Positions 1 through 11,700 of a stretch of DNA of 64,000 nt are shown here, piece after piece. Source of the DNA: Sialis fuliginosa (taxonomy: Eukaryota > Arthropoda > Insecta > Megaloptera > Sialidae); NCBI GenBank assembly GCA_961205875.1, contig OY540809.1, forward strand, positions 10,614,267 through 10,678,266, in the 5' to 3' direction. Below the pieces are notes generated by a model. That model ran no database searches. It saw nothing but the letters and a program-made list of their open reading frames with translations, and was not told where the DNA came from. The translations under genes and the position numbers were made by a program. The stretch's first letter is position 1, and each line of letters begins with the position of its first letter.

Positions 1-2
1 CG

Positions 3-303
3 AAGAAAAAAATTATGTTTCTCCAAGACAATGCACCATCTCACAAGGCTCACCTTACGACCGATATGAATTGGTTCCGTACCCACCGTATTTTCTTGAC
101 CTGGACCCAGCGACTACTACCTTTTTCCGAAATTGAAAATGTGGCTCTCTGGCAAAAGATTTTACTCTAATGAAGAGATCGAATTGAAAACAAACGCTTA
201 TTTTGAGAGACTTGACGCGAACCAATATAAGACCGGTATCGAAATGTTAGAGGACCGTTTGAACAAGTGCATTACTCTAGATGGAGATTATGTCGAAGAA
301 TAA
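3..303 (+). pseudogene. mariner transposase, 3' end, frameshifted
   Basis: The C-terminal third of a mariner-family (DD34D) transposase, the enzyme that cuts and pastes TA-flanked elements. From position 3 one frame reads KKKIMFLQDNAPSHKAH, which contains the second catalytic aspartate in the LQDNAPSH motif. The frame then fails near 100-107, where the expected YSPDLAPSDYYLF motif has lost bases. It resumes in another frame as PSDYYLFPKLKMWLSGKRF and runs to GDYVEE and a stop at 301-303, the usual mariner C-terminus. The third catalytic aspartate (PSDYYLF) therefore survives in the second frame only. The 5' part lies outside the window. It cannot encode an active enzyme as it stands. I could not identify its right inverted repeat downstream. 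Confidence 0.9.
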
Positions 304-546
304 AATCGTTTTTTCATTGTTAGGTCAAAGAGTTTTCAGCGCATGTAGTATCTACTCGTTTTTATTAAAATTGTTTACATATAAATTGTCATTAAAGTAG
401 GTACATTATGTCAAAAATCTTGTTATTCAAATCCACAAAAAACTCGAGGTAACTCGAGCATGAGATTAGTAACAAAATACATGTTTACAGTTTCTATTTT
501 TTTAAAATGTATATACGTATAGTTAATGGCGATCCCTCTTGAAATG
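304..546. other. AT-rich gap, no gene seen
   Basis: This presumably includes the 3' non-coding end of the mariner element, but no inverted repeat partner is inside the window. A short palindrome 'ctcgaggtaactcgag' occurs near 443-458. Nothing else is recognised. Confidence 0.5.
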
Positions 547-554
547 ATTTATAA

Positions 555-786
555 CAGTGGCGTAACCTGGAGGGAATGGGGACTTTCCCACCATATAGTG
601 ATGTAAGTAGTATAGGGATCATGGAAAATATATATAATAAATAAAAAATAAATAAAATAAAAAAATTTAAATCGCAGAAAAGGTAATTTGAAAATAATTG
701 GTATATTTTTATAAATAAAGGGCAATACAATTTTTTTTAAATATTTTTACCCCCCCCCCCCCCCTCCTCATTTGGTTACGCCGCTG
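555..786. mobile_element. hAT-like MITE, CAGTGGCGTAACC ends
   Basis: A 232-bp non-autonomous element. The left end CAGTGGCGTAACC is matched by an inverted GGTTACGCCGCTG at the right. The flanks 'atttataa' (547-554) and 'atttctaa' (787-794) agree at 7 of 8 bases, which fits an aged 8-bp target duplication of the hAT type. The interior is AT-rich and ends in a run of about 17 C (750-766). Lone ends of similar sequence occur near 3944-3955, 32295-32306, 36156 and 56829-56840, so this is a dispersed family. Confidence 0.7.
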
Positions 787-794
787 ATTTCTAA

Positions 795-2665
795 ATAATT
801 ATAACTGATGTTTTAATTTTGATACATTCTATAAATATCCTTTAATTATTTGATTAAATAGCATGAAAATTAAACCCAGCTTCATTACAAAATGCTAGTA
901 AATAATTACAACCCCAAATAAACATTTAAAATTGTTCGTATTTATTCGGTTAATATTAATGCGATAGATTTCGATTTTACTCGTAACGTAATATAATGTA
1001 TAATAATAAAGATTTCGGTATTATTATATAAATGTAATTAATATTAATTTATAAACCAAAACCCGTTATCCATTTATACAAACCTAATGAATGTACATTT
1101 GTATACATATGTACAGACTCCCATATGAGCATAATAGGTAGATACAAAAATATTGTTGAAACGAGAGTTCAAAAGACAAATACCAAACGATTCACAATTA
1201 CGATATCTGACCCTTTTGCAGTATCTACATTTACATAAAAGATTTTCAAGTCAATAAAGAACAAAAGGAAAATACATTCTTATTGTATCATAGCGATATC
1301 GGATTTTCTTTTATAACAGTTACGTTTTAATGCACATGGATAGAAATGAAAAACGATCACTAAGATTTTCCTTATTAAACAGAATCTTCTTTTATGTATT
1401 TTTTATATATTTCCATAACAAGATCTTGCTATTGAATTTCTTGAATCATTAAACTTGACAAAGTAACTACAAAAAAATAAAACTCCTGTAGGTTGGGATG
1501 AAATTCCTACCAAAATACTAAAAACAAGGGTATTTATTATTTCTGATCTGCTCACAATCAACCATGTTTCTTTTGTTGCTTAGAAACTGCGGTCAATATC
1601 CAGGGTTTGATCAAAGAAAAGAATGGAGACTTACAACACGCTGTTTAAAATTGAAGCCAGGGTACTCCGCAAAAATGTGCTCCGTAAAGTCAGCAGCGTT
1701 AAATAAATAAATTGTGTTATTGGAATTATAAAATAACATGTCTTGGCCATAAAATGCACACCCCTTAAACATTTTAAAATGTATTAATTAATAAGGTTGT
1801 CATTTTACAAAAAATGGGGGTAAATTTCAAAACTTTACTTATATTTTTGTATAAAAAAGTGGTTATTTAAGTTCATTTTTTTAAATCGATCCATCTCAAG
1901 AGAATAAATAAAATAAATATTTAATGCAAACTTGTTAAATTTTGTCTTGATTAAAGATGTACAAGTAACGTAATGAAACAGAAATTTGCAAAAAAGTTAT
2001 ACCTTTGAATAACATAAATAAAATACATACATATGTACATAATATAATATGACAGTTGTAGCTATTGTGGCGCCTTTGAGTGGATATTTTTGGAACTTCC
2101 AGAGTAACTATTTCACGATAAAAATTTTCAAAAATAAAAATAAAATCTTAAGTAAACTGCATATTTCCTTATTTCTAGTTATCTGATTTGGTTGCTCTTA
2201 ATTTATTACGTTTTGCGATCTGTAGCGCGTTGCCATTGTGTAAAAATAGGTAAAAATTGACAAATTGAACTTTGTTAATATTTTTATGACAGAAAATTAA
2301 AACCAATTGATATTAAATTAAGTAAATATGGAGCCTGTAATGTTGTCTTTCAGAAAATGTAAACTTATAAGTGGGTTACTAAATAAATTTAAGATATAAT
2401 GTTAATTTTATCAATGTACATACGCAAAAAAAAATTAACACGACAATAGAACACACATCCAAGCCATAGCTTTGTCAAAGACCATTAATAAATTTATTTG
2501 ACTATGTAACAGTGGTTTTTATTACAAATGTTTGATTATCAAAAAGTCTACTGTTGTTTTATTTACATCTAAAAGTCAATATACTTACCGCTACCAAAAT
2601 AAATTACAGCAAATTAAGAATAAGCTACAAATTTTCTGTTAGAATTCCATATATGTAAGTATATG
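795..2665. other. AT-rich gene-free stretch
   Basis: Low-complexity AT-rich DNA with many short A and T runs. No open frame resembling a gene, no splice-bounded exon and no recognisable repeat family was found. Confidence 0.5.
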
Positions 2666-2667
2666 TA

Positions 2668-3853
2668 CAGGATGTTTGGTTCGGCGATACGAATATTTTG
2701 AAAGAAGGTAGAATGAGTCATTTGGAAGTGACTTAAGCAAATATATCTACATTTATACAAAGTGCAACAGTTTTTTTTATATGGGGTATTTTAGTAAATT
2801 TTTGAAAAAAACCCAGATTTATACATGTTAATTGCAAAAGTTCCAAAGTTAAAGAGCCTATATTTTTTAAACATGATTTTTATATTACTTAAATGTTCAT
2901 GCTACACTATCAGATCACAATAAAATGTATGAATAACAAAAACAGAAAATGGTTGCAGTTTAACATTTAAAAACTTATAAAACTTTGATAAAATTATTTC
3001 TTAAAAAAAATATTTTATAAAATCTAGTACACTTACAGATGTTCAGATGGTTTTAAAAACTGCTACCATAATACCTACATGAATTGGCTATTTTTGATAA
3101 TAAAAAAACTTACATTTATCCCAGAATAAGTAAGATTTTTACATTTTTACAGTGAGTCGATCGTAGTATGCTATTCTAAATAAGTCATTAAGGACGTGAT
3201 GCGATACTTTTCAAAAAAAATGTTATACACATTGGACAATGTAACATCTACTTCTGTGCAAAAGATGATCCTGTCCATTGAGTATAAAAATATATTAGAA
3301 AAGTATCACGTTTTTAATGACTTATTTAGAATAGCATACTACGATCGACTCACTGTAAAAATGTAAAAATCTTACTTATTCTGTGATAAATGTAAGTTTT
3401 TTTAACAAAAATAGCCAATTCATATAGGTATTATTGTAGGTATTTCGAAAGGGTATAAAATAGAGCAGTTTTTAAAACCATCTGAACATCTGTAAGTGTA
3501 CTAGATTTTATAAAATAATTTTTTAAAGAAATAATTTTATCAAAGTTTATAAGTTTTTAAAAGTTAAACTGCAGCCATTTTCTGTTTTTGTTATTCATAA
3601 ATTTTATTTTGATCTGATAGTGTAGCATAAACATTTAAATAATGTAAAAATCATGTTTAAAAAATATAGACTCTTTTATTTTTGAACTTTTGCGATTAAC
3701 ATGTAAAAATCTGGGTGTTTTCAAAAATTTATTAAAATGGGCGATATAAAAAAACTATTGCACTTTGTATATAGGTATATTTGCTTCAATCAATTCCAAA
3801 TGACTCATTCTACCTTCCTTCAAAATATTCGTATCGCCGAATCAAACACCCTG
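2668..3853. mobile_element. Foldback (palindromic) element, 1.19 kb, CAGGGTG-type ends
   Basis: The left arm starts CAGGATGTTTGGTTCGGCGA and the right arm ends with the complement of CAGGGTGTTTGATTCGGCGA. A TA dinucleotide stands on each side (2666-2667 and 3854-3855). The two arms pair over roughly 500 bases each with scattered mismatches and short indels, leaving an unpaired centre of about 70 bases near 3215-3290. There is no coding capacity. The TA flanks and ends suggest a Tc1/mariner-like or related TA-targeting family; the superfamily is not resolved. Confidence 0.85.
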
Positions 3854-3855
3854 TA

Positions 3856-5325
3856 TATAAGTTCTAAACTGTGAAGTTTTTCCGTACAGAATGGCGTGTG
3901 CTCAATTAATTTTCATTTGTTGTTATTTATTGCCTGCTTCGTGTTACGCCACTGGCAGCGTACGCCTCTGAACGAGCGCTACCTTCATTACTATCAAAAA
4001 CAGCTTGGTTTCGACACAGCATGATCGCAAAAAGAGAAAAAGCTTATTTGATGTAATTATCGATTGTACGTTATCTTCCATTATGTTAGACTTAATTTTT
4101 TTCCTGTACGCACATTGTATTGTTGCTGGATTAAAAATAGTTATTTTTATATAGCGTTAAGCTTGATGGTTTATTAATTATCTGTCAAATATGATGATTT
4201 CGGAATTTTTAATTAAAAATCTGTGCTGCTATATATGCAATAATTAATTGCTTAATGAAAGATTGTCGATGGATGGGTAGTTTACTTAATTTTAGTGTAA
4301 AATGAGGAAATTTGGAAGTTATATACCTAAAAAATGTGTATAATAAATTAAGACCTCGAGAGTATTTATGCAACGAAAATATGTCAATTTCTGAAAGCTT
4401 TTATCTCCGGAACGTATAAATCGTACAGCAAGATCATAATATAGTCCAATTAATAATTAATTTCGATATTTTATCTTTCTTGGAAGTAAAATGTTTCTTT
4501 ATATTTCAATTTTCAATCAATATATGTATTTCAAAATATTTAATTGCTAGCATGTGTCAAAAATCATCTATTTGTTCGACAAAATATTTGAAAGTGACGT
4601 GATCATAGGATCCTAAATTAATAAAATAAAATATTGAAACCGTAAAATACAAAATTCTGTATTGCATGACTAGGTAGGTACTATGTTTTTATATACCTAA
4701 ATGACAGTTGTATTCTGTGACATCATGGAACAAAACACAACTTGATAAAGATTTTTTTAGTTTTTTGATGTTAAATCTTAGATTTTCATAAAGTACTTCT
4801 AGCCACGATATTGCACAGTCTATAAGCCTTATACAAACAAACATTCATTTTTATATATAAAATTATAAAGATTAAAAAAAAATTTCAGCATTAATTTTTA
4901 TACATTATAATAATTATGAGTTAATCGTTCAACAATTTTTTGTTTTTATTTGTTTGAAAGAATGTTATGTAACTTTTGAATATCATCCCCCATCCACCAT
5001 GTAACGCCATGTGTATAGTACAATAGAGCTGTACCCCCCCCCCCCCCAATAGTTACATTGCTTATCAACGTTCCCTATATTCAAAATTAAAGCCAAAGAG
5101 AAAAAACTGCATTATATAAATATTTAATGCATTGTTCTCTATGCGTCGACACATTTTCAAACAATAAATATTAAATGAAATATATCAAATCACAAGGACA
5201 CTTAAAATATTTTAATATGTACGAAAACATATTAAACACAAAAAAACTACACTTAGCTAAAAATATTAAAATGATTTGAACATTAGCGAGGTAGTTGAGA
5301 GTTTAATAAAAATGTTGAAGCACAC
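3856..5325. other. Gene-free stretch with solitary transposon ends
   Basis: Lone CAGTGGCGTAAC-type ends lie near 3944-3955 and 4999-5014, and a short inverted CAGCGTACGCCTCTG lies near 3956-3970. A run of 14 C is at 5034-5047. The rest is AT-rich with nothing recognised. Confidence 0.45.
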
Positions 5326-5500
5326 TTGCCCCCGATTCTCAAAGATGTAGCGGCGAGAGACACTCAAGTCTGTAACCCGCGACCCTTGGCGAGCGAGCTC
5401 ACTAATGCTGCTGCACTGCCGGCTTATGTAAAGTGTTGTTCTCTCTCTCTCTTTATTTTGCAAACAGTTTTTGTGGCGCGAATAACCGGAACCGGAATAT
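5326..5500. promoter_or_regulatory. GC-richer block with CT tract (possible promoter or exon edge)
   Basis: A local rise in GC inside AT-rich DNA. It contains a (CT)n tract at about 5438-5450 followed by 'tttattttgcaaacag', which could serve as a polypyrimidine tract and 3' splice site, or as GAGA-type promoter sequence. Both strands are open for about 65 codons here, but neither translation resembles a known protein. Function is unknown. Confidence 0.2.
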
Positions 5501-5746
5501 ACGGGTTTTTATACATGTATGTATGTACTTTATGAAATGTTACTTTGCATAAATATATGTGCTTGATGTTTCTTTATTTTTCATATGGGTGGTTTATTTT
5601 TGTCTAAATATTATGCATGTATAATGTTACATGTATAATATTCAAAAGAAAATTAATGAAATTTATTTATACCTACTGTTTAAAACAAAGAATTTATTTT
5701 TTTAAAGAGAAAAAATAAAATAATTTAATTACGATTATTCTAACTA

Positions 5747-5985
5747 GCGACTTGAACCTGAACCCGAAACCCGAAAAAAACCGTTTTTTTCATTAACTTT
5801 AATGCGAACCGAACCGCTATATTTCAAAGTCTACGAACCTGAACCTGAACCTTTTCATGGATAACCGGTAACCTTTTATTTTTAAAAGGTTTAATAAATA
5901 ATTTTTAAAAGAGATTATAAAATGTACTAACAAGAAATTTTGGTATGATGTTAGTTATAAAGTCCACTACTAAAATTTACATAGG
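5747..5985 (-). mobile_element. Fragment of hAT-like family with GGTTCGGGTTC repeats
   Basis: An inverted partial copy of the right half of the element at 8911-9577. It shares the 'cgacttgaacctgaacccg' end, the 'cttttcatggataaccggt' segment and the AT-rich interior after it. It is truncated towards 5985. The degenerate GAACC/GGTTC subterminal repeats are the recognisable hallmark. Confidence 0.7.
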
Positions 5986-5989
5986 TACT

Positions 5990-6879
5990 TCTGCATCTGT
6001 TATTTTCTAGTTCTGGGTATAAAAATGAACAAATTAAATTAATTACGATCAAATGATATAATAGAGCTTTTTGACTAATTAACAATTATTTTTATAAAAA
6101 AATTCAAATTGATAAATAACATTTTATAATAATTGTCTTGGCCCAATGCATTTTGTCTTATATTATATTTTTATATTTTTGTCTTATATTTTTAATAGTT
6201 AATAGATTTAGATTACAGTGATGGATTTTTAATGACATATTTTTTGTGGAAAATGTGTAACACGAGAGAAATATTATAACAAATTTATAATAAGCAAAAT
6301 TTGCTACAAATAATTAAATATACCATAACGTACATAATGATATACATTACTGATATTATTTACAATACAATGTTCCAGTACTTTATATGATAATAACCAT
6401 TTAGTTAATAATGTACATACAGTATCATTAATATTCTGAATTAATAAATCAAATTATTAACATATAATCTGATAAATTTCACCCCATTTGTGCTTGTACA
6501 CTTTTGTATGAAAATTTTAATAAGAAATTTCCAGTTAAACTTTTCTTTATCGTATATTTTATACACCGAAACAAAAGGTGCATCCTATAAAAAAGAATTA
6601 AGAGACAAGATGCGAGGCATTATGAAAAAACTTTTAAAGTGACTTTGTTTTTTGTAATTTATTTAATTTGTGTCATTCGAAGCAAAGGCAGACAGGAAAA
6701 CTCATTTCACACTTTTTAATTAGTTTCGAAGACTGATTATTTTTATCATGAAATAATTTCTACAATAAACTGTATTATTCATTAATTATTTTTGTACATA
6801 TTTTCGTATTAAAATTTCTTAATTTCTTATTCTAAGTTATTTTGTATTAATGTCTTCTTTTCAATATTTTCTATTTATA
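5990..6879. other. AT-rich gene-free stretch
   Basis: No exon, repeat family or regulatory signal could be supported here. Confidence 0.5.
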
Positions 6880-7060
6880 CAGGGTGTCCCGCGGGAACAT
6901 GTTAAAACTAATTAACTGTCTTTTTCAAATGGATGCAGTTATTGAAAAAAAAAACAATAAAAATTGCGTTGATCAGCACACATTTCCACAAAAAATGTCA
7001 ATCAAAAGGCAAAATTCATTGAATTTGTGTGGGGACATTTCTTTTATTCTACTGTTTAAA
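6880..7060 (+). mobile_element. Fragment of 'CAGGGTGTCCC' repeat family E
   Basis: It starts right after a TA with CAGGGTGTCCCGCGGGAA and matches the block at 19975-20120 across 'caaatggatgcagttattga' and the following A-rich stretch. No opposite end is seen within reach, so both copies are one-ended. The ends resemble those of the foldback families in this window, but the body is different. Confidence 0.6.
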
Positions 7061-8451
7061 CGACTTGTTTGTGGACATGGGTTTATTAACAAAAAGCGAT
7101 TGTTTTAATGTTTTCGAGCTGAAAGTTTGTCAGTATTTTTACGGTACAGCCTATATAACACGATATGTATATTGTATATATAAGATACTGGCACCAGTAA
7201 TGGCTATTTTTTAATTAATTGTACCTACTGAATTAGAAATATTTGTTAATATTTGATTACTACTATTTCTGAATATTAATCTATATACATTTAACAGCGT
7301 GATTTGATGATAATCGGCCAATAGGTGTCAAAATAATGGACATTTAAACTAATTATTAGTATAATTTATTTATTAATTCTTTCTTTTATATATTTTGTGT
7401 CGTATATAGCAAGTATATTAGCAAGCGTTCATCACTGCGTGCTCATTACTGCCTATAATTTAAAAAACAAACTATATTTGCGGACTTTGGTAATTAAATT
7501 GATTAAATAAAGAGTTACTTGGTTTATTAGTAACACGAGTTCATTAGAATTACAAAAAAGAAGCCCGTCATTCACAAAAACAGTAAACCTTGCTCTTATA
7601 GCGGTCAAAACTGGTGCAAGCAACTTATAAATATTTTTATATTTTGAATGATTTAACTTTTTACAGTAAACTATAAACATTATCTTTTCTTCCAGGGCCA
7701 ATATGTGTCTGAAGAGAGATGCTAGAATTCGAGTCGAGTAAGTACCATTTTTGTTTGTTTTCTTTAGCGTGATGCAATAAAATATCATATTTATAGATAG
7801 CTGCGACTTTTTTTTACATCTGATATAGTTTACTCATGCAAAAGTTTTTACAGAATCAATAGACACCACATAAACTTCTTATATACGTTATTACTTTTTT
7901 ATACAAGAACTTCTTTCGGTCAAATTTTACCTCTCAAAAAAAGAGTTATATAACATATTTCTTGCCCTTAAGATTTTATTTTAGAATGATTTATTTATAC
8001 TTTATTAAAAAAAACTTATATTACGACCTTTTTTTAAATAACATTTACCGAATATTTCTTTTAAAGATCCAATAGTATAGATTTTTTCATATTATTACAG
8101 CTATTTTTATTAAAATTAACATTCAATAAAAATACCTTAATAAATATATATAAGTTTTGTTATATTTAGAAAAAACATTCACAAAGAACTAAAGAATAGT
8201 TTATACATTATAGATATTTTCCCCGCGGTTACACCCGTGTATATTTAAAATATGCCCCCTGCAACTAGTTGCTCTTAAAATGTATACTTTTTTTAAAAGC
8301 TCATATGAAATATTAATAATTCTTTGTTAATTGATTTTTTATTTTTATCAAAAAAAATATTTTGTTGCCGATTTGGTGGAGGCCCTCTCATAACGAAGGC
8401 TCCTAGGTCGTGCCTAGTCTGCCTACATGGTTAATGCAGCCCTAAACTAAA
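7061..8451. other. AT-rich gene-free stretch
   Basis: A 111-codon open frame on the minus strand (7453-7788) has an AT-driven composition and no recognisable domain, so it is not called as a gene. Nothing else is supported. Confidence 0.5.
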
Positions 8452-8772
8452 AAAAGATTCTATAAAATTTTCACGTAACTATGTGTCGTTCTTGAGATAT
8501 CTTGAAAAAATTAATATTTTGAGATGTCACCTCTCTCCCTTTCACACGATTTTGAAATGAGATCATCCAACCAAGTTTCATTAATATCGGTTTAGTGGTT
8601 TATGAGTTATGCGTGTGACAAGGATTTAGGGGACAGACACACACACAGACAGACAGACATGGAACGAAAAGTGTCTTGACTTGAAACGTAAAGATCAATT
8701 TGAAAATTGTTTTGTCTCGTTTTAAAACGATCATAAAGCTTCTCGTATTTTCGATATTGCAAGGAAGCAAAA
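8452..8772 (+). repeat. Family-A interspersed repeat, 3' half
   Basis: Shares with other family-A copies the segments 'gtcgttcttgagatatcttg', 'ccaaccaagtttcattaata', a gacaga-rich tract, 'gatcataaagcttctcgtat' and the terminal 'aaggaagcaaaa'. Only the 3' half is present. See 43734-44420 for the full form. Confidence 0.8.
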
Positions 8773-8910
8773 GTAATTACCTTAGTGCATACAGTGCTTA
8801 CTGTAATATCAATATTGATTAGGTATTTAGGTATGTACTTATTGATTATGTACTCAAGTTGTTGTTATTCTTATAATAAATAAATAAATCCGTTAAGTAT
8901 GTATTTATAC

Positions 8911-9577
8911 CAGGGACTTGAACAGGAATTTCTTTATGGTTCGGGTTCGGTTCGGGTTCAAACATAAATTTCGGTTCGGGTACGAGTTTGGGTTCAGCAT
9001 AGCGCAAACAATTTAGGTTTAAAAACCATTATTTTTTTAGAGTTCAGGTTCGGGTTCTGGTTCAAGTTTGTAATTGAGAGAAAATTATTTTGTTCGAAAA
9101 AAAATTATATATAACAAATAAAACATTTTCTGAAAAAGAAAAAAACATTAATAGCCATTAAAATATTGCTAGAAAAAAGGGAAAAAATTAAATTACATTT
9201 TAAAGATTGAAATTTCTATTTTTCAGATTTTTTTTAGCAAATTGAAATGTAATTAAGTAATTTATTAGAATTAAAAAATATGCAAATTTCAGTAGTTGAC
9301 TGGATAAGTCACATCATACCACAAAATTCACACAGATTTCCAGTATTAGTACATTTTATTATCTCTTAAAAATTATTGGAGGAAAATATTAAAATATTAA
9401 AAATAATTTATTGAACCTTTTAAAAATATATGGTTACCGGTTATCCATGAAAAGGTTCGGGTTCAGATTCAGGTTCGTTGACTTTGAGATATAGCGGTTG
9501 GGTTCGGGTTCAGGTTAATGAAAAATACGAGTTTTTCTGGTTTACGGTTCGGGTTCTGGTTCAGGTTCAAGTCCCTA
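8911..9577. mobile_element. hAT-like non-autonomous element, 667 bp
   Basis: The left end CAGGGACTTGAAC is matched by the inverted GTTCAAGTCCCT at the right, whose terminal base is A rather than G. A perfect 8-bp direct repeat 'atttatac' flanks it (8903-8910 and 9578-9585), the target duplication size of hAT transposons. Both subterminal regions are packed with degenerate GGTTCGGGTTC motifs facing inwards, the type of array that hAT transposases bind. There is no coding capacity, so movement would have needed a transposase from elsewhere. Confidence 0.85.
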
Positions 9578-9779
9578 ATTTATACCATTGCATTGGCAAG
9601 TAAGTACAATTAATATTTGAAACAATAAATAACGCTAGAGGCAATGAATAATGTTAAAATAAAAACTAATATTCAATATTACAGAGCGAACAAAATCCAA
9701 TCCAATATTTAATAACGAATGATCGAGTAGAGACATAAATAAAGCAAAACAGAACGCAAAACGATTTCTCTGATCAACT

Positions 9780-10080
9780 CATTGTAGAAACAAATCGTAC
9801 TCAGCTCGGGCCACCGTGTTAGTCAAATGGTGTGCACAGTTTTTAAGGCGGGAATTAATTAAACCTTAATAGAGCAATTTTTAAGTGTGTCAAAAATATC
9901 TGATGGGCCCATTAGTTGGCAGTCGGGCGAGCGACGGCTATGAAATATTCAATCCATTATTTATGCTGAGCGTCTCCACCGTGGGCAACGTGGGGCTGTA
10001 GCTGTGTGGGGGTATGGGCGCCAGATTGTTGTCAGGTGTAACTGACAGGTGAGAGGTGGTGTCGAACGTAATTTATTAGA
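9780..10080. promoter_or_regulatory. Complex non-coding block, possible enhancer
   Basis: Sequence complexity and GC rise sharply above the surroundings. It holds homeodomain-like cores ('ggaattaattaaacc', 'ccattatttatg'), a 'gatgggcccatta' palindromic core and G-rich text near 9985-10020. It is not repeated elsewhere in the window and has no long open frame. The look is that of a conserved developmental enhancer, which is an inference only. Confidence 0.3.
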
Positions 10081-10383
10081 CGAGTAAATAGCTACACTGT
10101 AAGATTTTTTTATCTATTTTTCTTTACAGTGTATATACGGATATTAAGTATGTATTTACTACGTGTTAATTAATTATATTTTATATGATATCTTATTTGC
10201 AGTTTCAACGTATTTAATTTCGTTTGATAAATAATGTATTAAAAATAATTTTTTCATTTACTTAATTTTTTTATTATTCATCATTATTGTCTTTGCAGTA
10301 AAAATTTTAATTATGAAATTTAAAATTACTGTGAATGGGCAAAAAGACTACGAAACTTGGACATTCAAGTAAATTATTATATA

Positions 10384-10657
10384 TCCATACTATTCACACT
10401 AATATTATAAATGCAAAAGTGTGTCTATCGGTCTGTTTGTTACCTTTTCACGGCTAAACCGCTGAACCGATCTTGATGAAATTTGGCAGGGAGATAGCTT
10501 GCATCCTGAGGAAGGATATAGACTACTTTAAATTCCGAAAAATGTGTGTGTGACATTTGCACGCGCGACCTGTTTTATCGACTATCATAACAGAAATCTG
10601 TATTACCCAACCCTTCTTATATATTATGACACCAACGATGTTGCGGGTAACAGCTAG
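10384..10657 (+). mobile_element. Helitron-like non-autonomous element B1
   Basis: Begins TCCATACTATTCACAC between an A and the element, and ends CAGCTAG followed by T, the TC...CTAG ends and A/T insertion expected of Helitrons. Internal landmarks shared with other copies are 'ataaatgcaaaagtgt', 'ttttcacggctaaaccgctg' and 'atgaaatttggcagggagat'. The 3' hairpin before CTAG has decayed ('caacgatgttgcgggt'). There is no Rep/helicase coding. Confidence 0.7.
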
Positions 10658-10721
10658 TTCTTTTTATAATTATTAGGTACTTATTTTTTTAAGTCAATGT
10701 TAGTTTATATTTTATATAAAA

Positions 10722-10963
10722 CTAGCAGATTGCCCGCGGTTTCGCTCGCGTTCTATAATTTTTTTTATACTGATATACGTGTTTCATTGTTTGTATTGTA
10801 GAGTATTTATTTTAAGTTTCAAGTAAATCATACAAACTTTAACACTCCCTTTTACCCCCTTAGGGGTTGAATTTCGAATTTCTAGGACCAGGGGTTTGGG
10901 CTGTACGTTGATGAGTGAAAGAGTGGTGAAGGACAAACTCTTTTATATACATATATACATAGA
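10722..10963 (-). mobile_element. Helitron-like element with CGCG hairpin end
   Basis: On the minus strand the 3' end reads 'aacgcgagcgaaaccgcggg' then 'caatctgCTAG' and T. The CGCG...CGCG stem and CTAG are the Helitron 3' signature. The 5' end on that strand is TCTATGTATATATG. The internal sequence differs from B1, so it belongs to a related subfamily. Confidence 0.65.
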
Positions 10964-11039
10964 TTATTCGAGTTTCGCGTGCTTGTCGGTACTACTGTCC
11001 CGTAACGTATAGGTTTTCAATTTATTTAACGGATTAAGA

Positions 11040-11440
11040 AAGGTTAGTATTCAGGCGGAATGTTAGTTGTGCATTCCCTCCCTCCACTAAAACTTTTTTA
11101 AAATAATTTTTTAAATGTTAACAATTTTTTTTTTGGGAGGATAACAAAAAAATGTACTTAATTGTAGTTCCGTTACTTTTAAAAATATTTGGTGAGAAAA
11201 AAAATCCTCCTCTGTTTAGTACGCTGCGCGCTGGTTTAATTTTTATGAGTTGAGGCCGATGTAAGACTTTTGTTGTTAAGATAATCTCGTATGAAGCCGT
11301 AATTGTAATATCGAATATATTATTTAATATCAATACTTTCAAACCAAATTATCAAATTAACTTAATTATTTTCTAAATTGTATACGAATGTATGTATATA
11401 CTTCGTGTGTTACAATTGTATGTGCTACATTGTATGTCTA
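11040..11440. other. AT-rich gap, no gene seen
   Basis: A 74-codon minus-strand frame is present but has no recognisable domain. Nothing is called. Confidence 0.45.
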
Positions 11441-11449
11441 TGATAATAA

Positions 11450-11700
11450 GTGCATCCCCAGTGCACGTCAGGTAAACACACGTACTCAGTGTTGGTGCTC
11501 GACAATGTCCGTAGTACCTTTGATGATGAAACAACCTGCCCCTTGCGGCCAATGATTCGCCGCCCGGCCGCGCGCCGGCGTCGCTCGGACCGGGCCGGTA
11601 CCGCCGCCCCCGATCGATACCACCGCTCTCTCTGTGCGTGAGTTTGGCTGCTAGCGCTCGCTTAGCCGGGCGTGCCTCTGTAGGGGGGCTTTCTCTCTCA
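11450..11700. promoter_or_regulatory. CpG-rich island, candidate promoter or 5' exon
   Basis: The only strongly GC- and CpG-rich block of the window, with 'cggccgcgcgccggcgtcg' near 11562-11582. A TCAGT initiator-like core lies at 11486-11490 and a GTGAGT donor-like site near 11638. The plus frame from 11450 is open for 63 codons and arginine-rich, but this follows from the base composition and resembles no protein I know. It could be the 5' untranslated exon and core promoter of a gene whose coding exons lie elsewhere. Confidence 0.35.

Noticed and set aside
7453..7788. 111-codon minus-strand frame
   Set aside because: AT-driven composition (K, N, I, L, F, Y rich), no domain and no flanking signals.
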